9,350 nucleotides of DNA from Lachnospiraceae bacterium. GTDB lineage: Bacteria > Bacillota_A > Clostridia > Lachnospirales > Lachnospiraceae. Of this stretch, positions 8,801 through 9,350 are shown piece after piece. The stretch is taken from contig JAGADM010000101.1 of the NCBI GenBank assembly GCA_017613595.1, forward strand, positions 1 to 9,350, in the 5' to 3' direction. The translations under genes were made by a program, and so were the position numbers. The notes beneath the pieces are model-generated. The model searched no databases, was not told the DNA's origin, and was given only the letters and a program-made list of their open reading frames with translations. Positions within the stretch are counted from its first letter, which is position 1. Each line of letters opens with the position of its first letter.

Positions 8801-9164
8801 TCAGTTCCCCTAAAAAGCCCGGTTTCTTATGCTTTCCGCGGTAAATCTGAAGCTTATCCTCGGCGGACACAAGAACCTTTTTAAGGAGCATGTTCTTACC
8901 GATATCGTCAAGCACCGGCGGGAAGCAGTCGCCGAGTTCCTCTGCGAGACGGTATTTGAGACGCCCGAAGCTCAGAATATCGATGTTCATGACGCAGCCG
9001 TTCTTCTGCTTTGCAACAAGATCCTTCTGCGCCTGCAGAGTCGCCTGGTCCGGTACAATACAGTAGACCGCCCGCCCCGGTTCCTCACTGAGGCGCAGCA
9101 TCTCCCGATGCATCCAGTCCGTCTTGCCGCTTCCGACGCTGCCGATTACAAACCGTATCGCCAT
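5841..9164 (-). CDS. addB: ATP-dependent helicase/deoxyribonuclease subunit B (AddB)
   Basis: Partner of AddA in the DNA end-resection complex. It supplies the second nuclease and the inactivated helicase-like half that in B. subtilis recognises Chi. The protein has 1107 residues from the chosen start, against about 1166 in B. subtilis. It begins with Walker A GSVGSGKT (8-15). The C-terminal RecB-type nuclease shows MHEAL (His800), GSIDRVD (898-904), ISDYKSS (916-922; Asp918, Lys920) and AQLPVY (937-942). Four cysteines expected to hold a 4Fe-4S cluster are present: Cys770 in YAQCAFR, and Cys1065, Cys1068 and Cys1074 in a CX2CX5C pattern, the same spacing as in B. subtilis AddB. The start is ATG at 9162-9164, with AAAGGA four bases upstream; the protein then opens, as homologues do, just before Walker A. 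An in-frame ATG at 9186-9188 also has an AAAGG and cannot be excluded. One at 9228-9230 lies inside a terminator and is rejected. addB precedes addA with a four-base overlap. Confidence 0.95.
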   Translation of the reverse strand: MAIRFVIGSVGSGKTDWMHREMLRLSEEPGRAVYCIVPDQATLQAQKDLVAKQKNGCVMNIDILSFGRLKYRLAEELGDCFPPVLDDIGKNMLLKKVLVSAEDKLQIYRGKHKKPGFLGELKSMISELQRYLVDAGRLKELSDSEEDPILRDKLSDLSVVLSDFRALLGDRYLTEEDVYSAMCVPVERSVKLRGADLFLYGFTGFTPSQFLLLRSLMRVSNSMTIALSMDRNMLGDRNAYDSIFRMTQKTIDAVRKIADEERIAELPPVIFDNPASGDALTFLKNNLFRRNGKRYDGVVSGVSVHSLPARADEIRFLLTEIERLVRFEGYRYREIAVICGDVQAYAQEIEEAAETSGIPCFIDYKSDLMNDPLIDLLRSVFRVFQTDFRADAVTHYMKNVLSGYSFEDACLMENYLTAKGIRGASMYKKPFRYTYKTRHENPLETANRVREQIAADLIPLLTELKGAADVSASVRVLYAFLLRHGCAEKLNTLADELESIPGRKAEARSYEYRKIYETVLGFLDQMNDLMGDMKLSMGELAEVMEAGFAELKLGRIPPDQDSVTVGDVKRSRLDGVRCLFLLGVNEGSLPGCSQGSGILSDKERELLSAKHVELGELPKESLPTEEFYIYLACAKPSERLYVSYKRTGDSGRESKPSYVIYRLLGLLPKLEIANEHTDRSLFGRIAADHAGKAYRNACSDEGEHSLFDEALKEWFTSPEGEPYAPEEKERMEEAKAGESAPCGIPAELARQLYGSRLSGGVTMMERYAQCAFRTFLERGLGLEERKVYEADAADIGNFMHEALRRYSEAVKESGTTFRLISEEDAVKLMDRTVNSLLAEEKNEIFQSDNRNAYTAYRIRELLMHMTKMIREQLKAGRFEPEEFEKKYSFSSEYMDLYGSIDRVDTCVEDGRKLIKISDYKSSVKDLDYGEVYLGTKAQLPVYMKAVLRENPTENIPAAMLYAWLDDPYVNADNEETAEEERKDAVRPKGVILSDTKVLKAIDNTLTGEAKEKSDVVILSEDKMLSVDEMNALSDYAESLLTKEAKEILSGNIVQNPTKSGQNPACAYCAYSDFCTKKIREEKNYRTIPKMSKADFFHKLEEDKRNGK

Positions 9165-9168
9165 GTTT

Positions 9169-9174
9169 TCCTTT
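9169..9174 (-). promoter_or_regulatory. Ribosome binding site that supports the addB start
   Basis: AAAGGA on the minus strand sits four bases before the ATG at 9162-9164. That start places the Walker A loop at residues 8-15, as is usual for AddB. A second, weaker candidate (AAAGG near 9197-9201, before the ATG at 9186-9188) would add eight residues with no recognisable homology. Confidence 0.65.
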
Positions 9175-9201
9175 CCCGCGGTTCTCATACCGCTGCCTTT
9201 T

Positions 9202-9230
9202 ATCATACAAAAAAGGACTTCGCAGTTCAT
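9202..9230 (-). promoter_or_regulatory. Possible addB promoter overlapping the upstream terminator
   Basis: A strong terminator precedes addB, so the operon should have a promoter of its own. The only good candidate is a -10 box TATGAT (9202-9207, five of six). The matching -35 position, 17 bases upstream (9225-9230), reads ATGAAC, only three of six, and falls in the terminator loop. Transcription would start near 9195, about 30 bases before the start codon. The poor -35 box keeps confidence low. Confidence 0.35.
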
Positions 9231-9239
9231 GCGAAGTCC
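9209..9239 (-). terminator. Intrinsic terminator upstream of addB
   Basis: On the minus strand GGACTTCGCA (9239-9230) pairs perfectly with TGCGAAGTCC (9224-9215) around a five-base loop, and six T follow at once (9214-9209). This is a textbook Rho-independent terminator. It acts only on minus-strand transcripts, because no T run follows the stem on the plus strand. It ends the transcript arriving from the 6S-like RNA side and separates it from the addBA operon. Confidence 0.9.
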
Positions 9240-9296
9240 ATCGAATCCAACTTATTCCCGGAATGCCGTTTCCTGCTTCTTGACTCCTAGCACATG
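9240..9296 (-). other. Spacer between the 6S-like RNA and the terminator, no gene seen
   Basis: I see no open reading frame with a ribosome binding site here. The minus strand carries CCTAGCA/TGCTAGG, a 7-bp inverted repeat at 9286-9301 with a two-base loop, which joins this stretch to the putative RNA. It also holds a short ATTCC-G-GGAAT inverted repeat near 9263. The stretch may be the 3' trailer of the RNA gene, read through to the terminator. Confidence 0.4.
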
Positions 9297-9350
9297 CTAG
9301 GTGGGTGACCGCAAGTAAGCTTACTGCCTTCCACTCAAAGGAGGCCTGAC
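9297..9350 (-). ncRNA. ssrS: 3' part of a structured RNA, probably 6S RNA
   Basis: Reading the minus strand from the window edge, a hairpin GCCTCC-TTTGAGT-GGAAGGC (9345-9326) is followed by a 12-base perfect palindrome AGTAAGCTTACT (9325-9314), then TGCGGTCACCCACCTAG. The order resembles the 3' strand of 6S RNA. In E. coli a hairpin built on CCTTGAACC is followed by a TTACAGCCTGCGGCGGCATCTC closing strand, and TTACTTGCGGTCACCCACCT lines up with that. 6S RNA mimics an open promoter and binds the housekeeping RNA polymerase in stationary phase. The 5' half lies outside the window, so the closing stem cannot be checked. The 3' end is uncertain; transcription may run on to the terminator at 9209. 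The match is from memory and by eye, with no covariance search. Confidence 0.5.

Noticed and set aside
2119..9164. Chi-like AGCGG sequences as regulatory signals for AddAB
   Set aside because: The B. subtilis Chi pentamer is too short to be meaningful in 7 kb by eye, and the Chi sequence of this organism is unknown.
9209..9239. Terminator as an attenuator or riboswitch controlling addB
   Set aside because: I see no alternative antiterminator pairing nor a recognisable riboswitch core in the 110 bases before it. Ending the upstream RNA transcript is the simpler explanation, though the hidden 5' sequence prevents full exclusion.
1..9350. Mobile element, phage, CRISPR or defence island around AddAB
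   Set aside because: There are no direct repeats, transposase or integrase motifs, tRNA ends or phage genes. AddAB is a core repair complex in Firmicutes, and all visible neighbours are housekeeping or common metabolic genes.

Overview
The window reads as ordinary core chromosome of a Firmicute, most likely a member of the Clostridia (a Lachnospiraceae-like bacterium is my guess). The reasons are the AddAB-type recombination nuclease in addB-addA order, strong GGAGG or AAAGGA ribosome binding sites, sigma-A-like promoters, and moderate to fairly high GC. Every gene I can support is on the minus strand, so transcription runs from high to low coordinates. All gene names rest on motifs read by eye; no database search was possible.

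In transcription order, the window opens (about 9350 to 9297) with the 3' part of a structured RNA. It resembles the 3' strand of 6S RNA, and its 5' half lies outside the window. A textbook intrinsic terminator follows at 9209-9239. Next are addB (start reassigned to 9164) and addA, which overlap by four bases (ATGA). Together they encode the two subunits of the AddAB helicase-nuclease, the Firmicutes counterpart of RecBCD, which processes double-strand DNA ends for RecA-dependent repair.

Downstream of addA, a promoter that straddles the addA stop codon drives a 311-residue lipid kinase of the DagK/YegS family. Its short leader carries a perfect 8-bp hairpin closed by a GAAA loop, just before the ribosome binding site. 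Last comes the first 339 codons of a xylulokinase (xylB), cut by the window edge. It has its own well-formed promoter (TTGACG, 17 bp, TATCAT). A 16-bp imperfect palindrome resembling a catabolite-responsive element lies over the -10 box, as expected for a sugar-catabolism gene.

I looked for an undescribed system and did not find one. The genes are housekeeping or common metabolic genes with intact motifs. I saw no mobile elements, CRISPR arrays, tRNAs or defence islands. The points worth a second look are regulatory: the partial 6S-like RNA, the hairpin leader of the lipid kinase gene, and the overlapping hairpin, operator and promoter in front of xylB. No intergenic stretch exceeds 300 bases.
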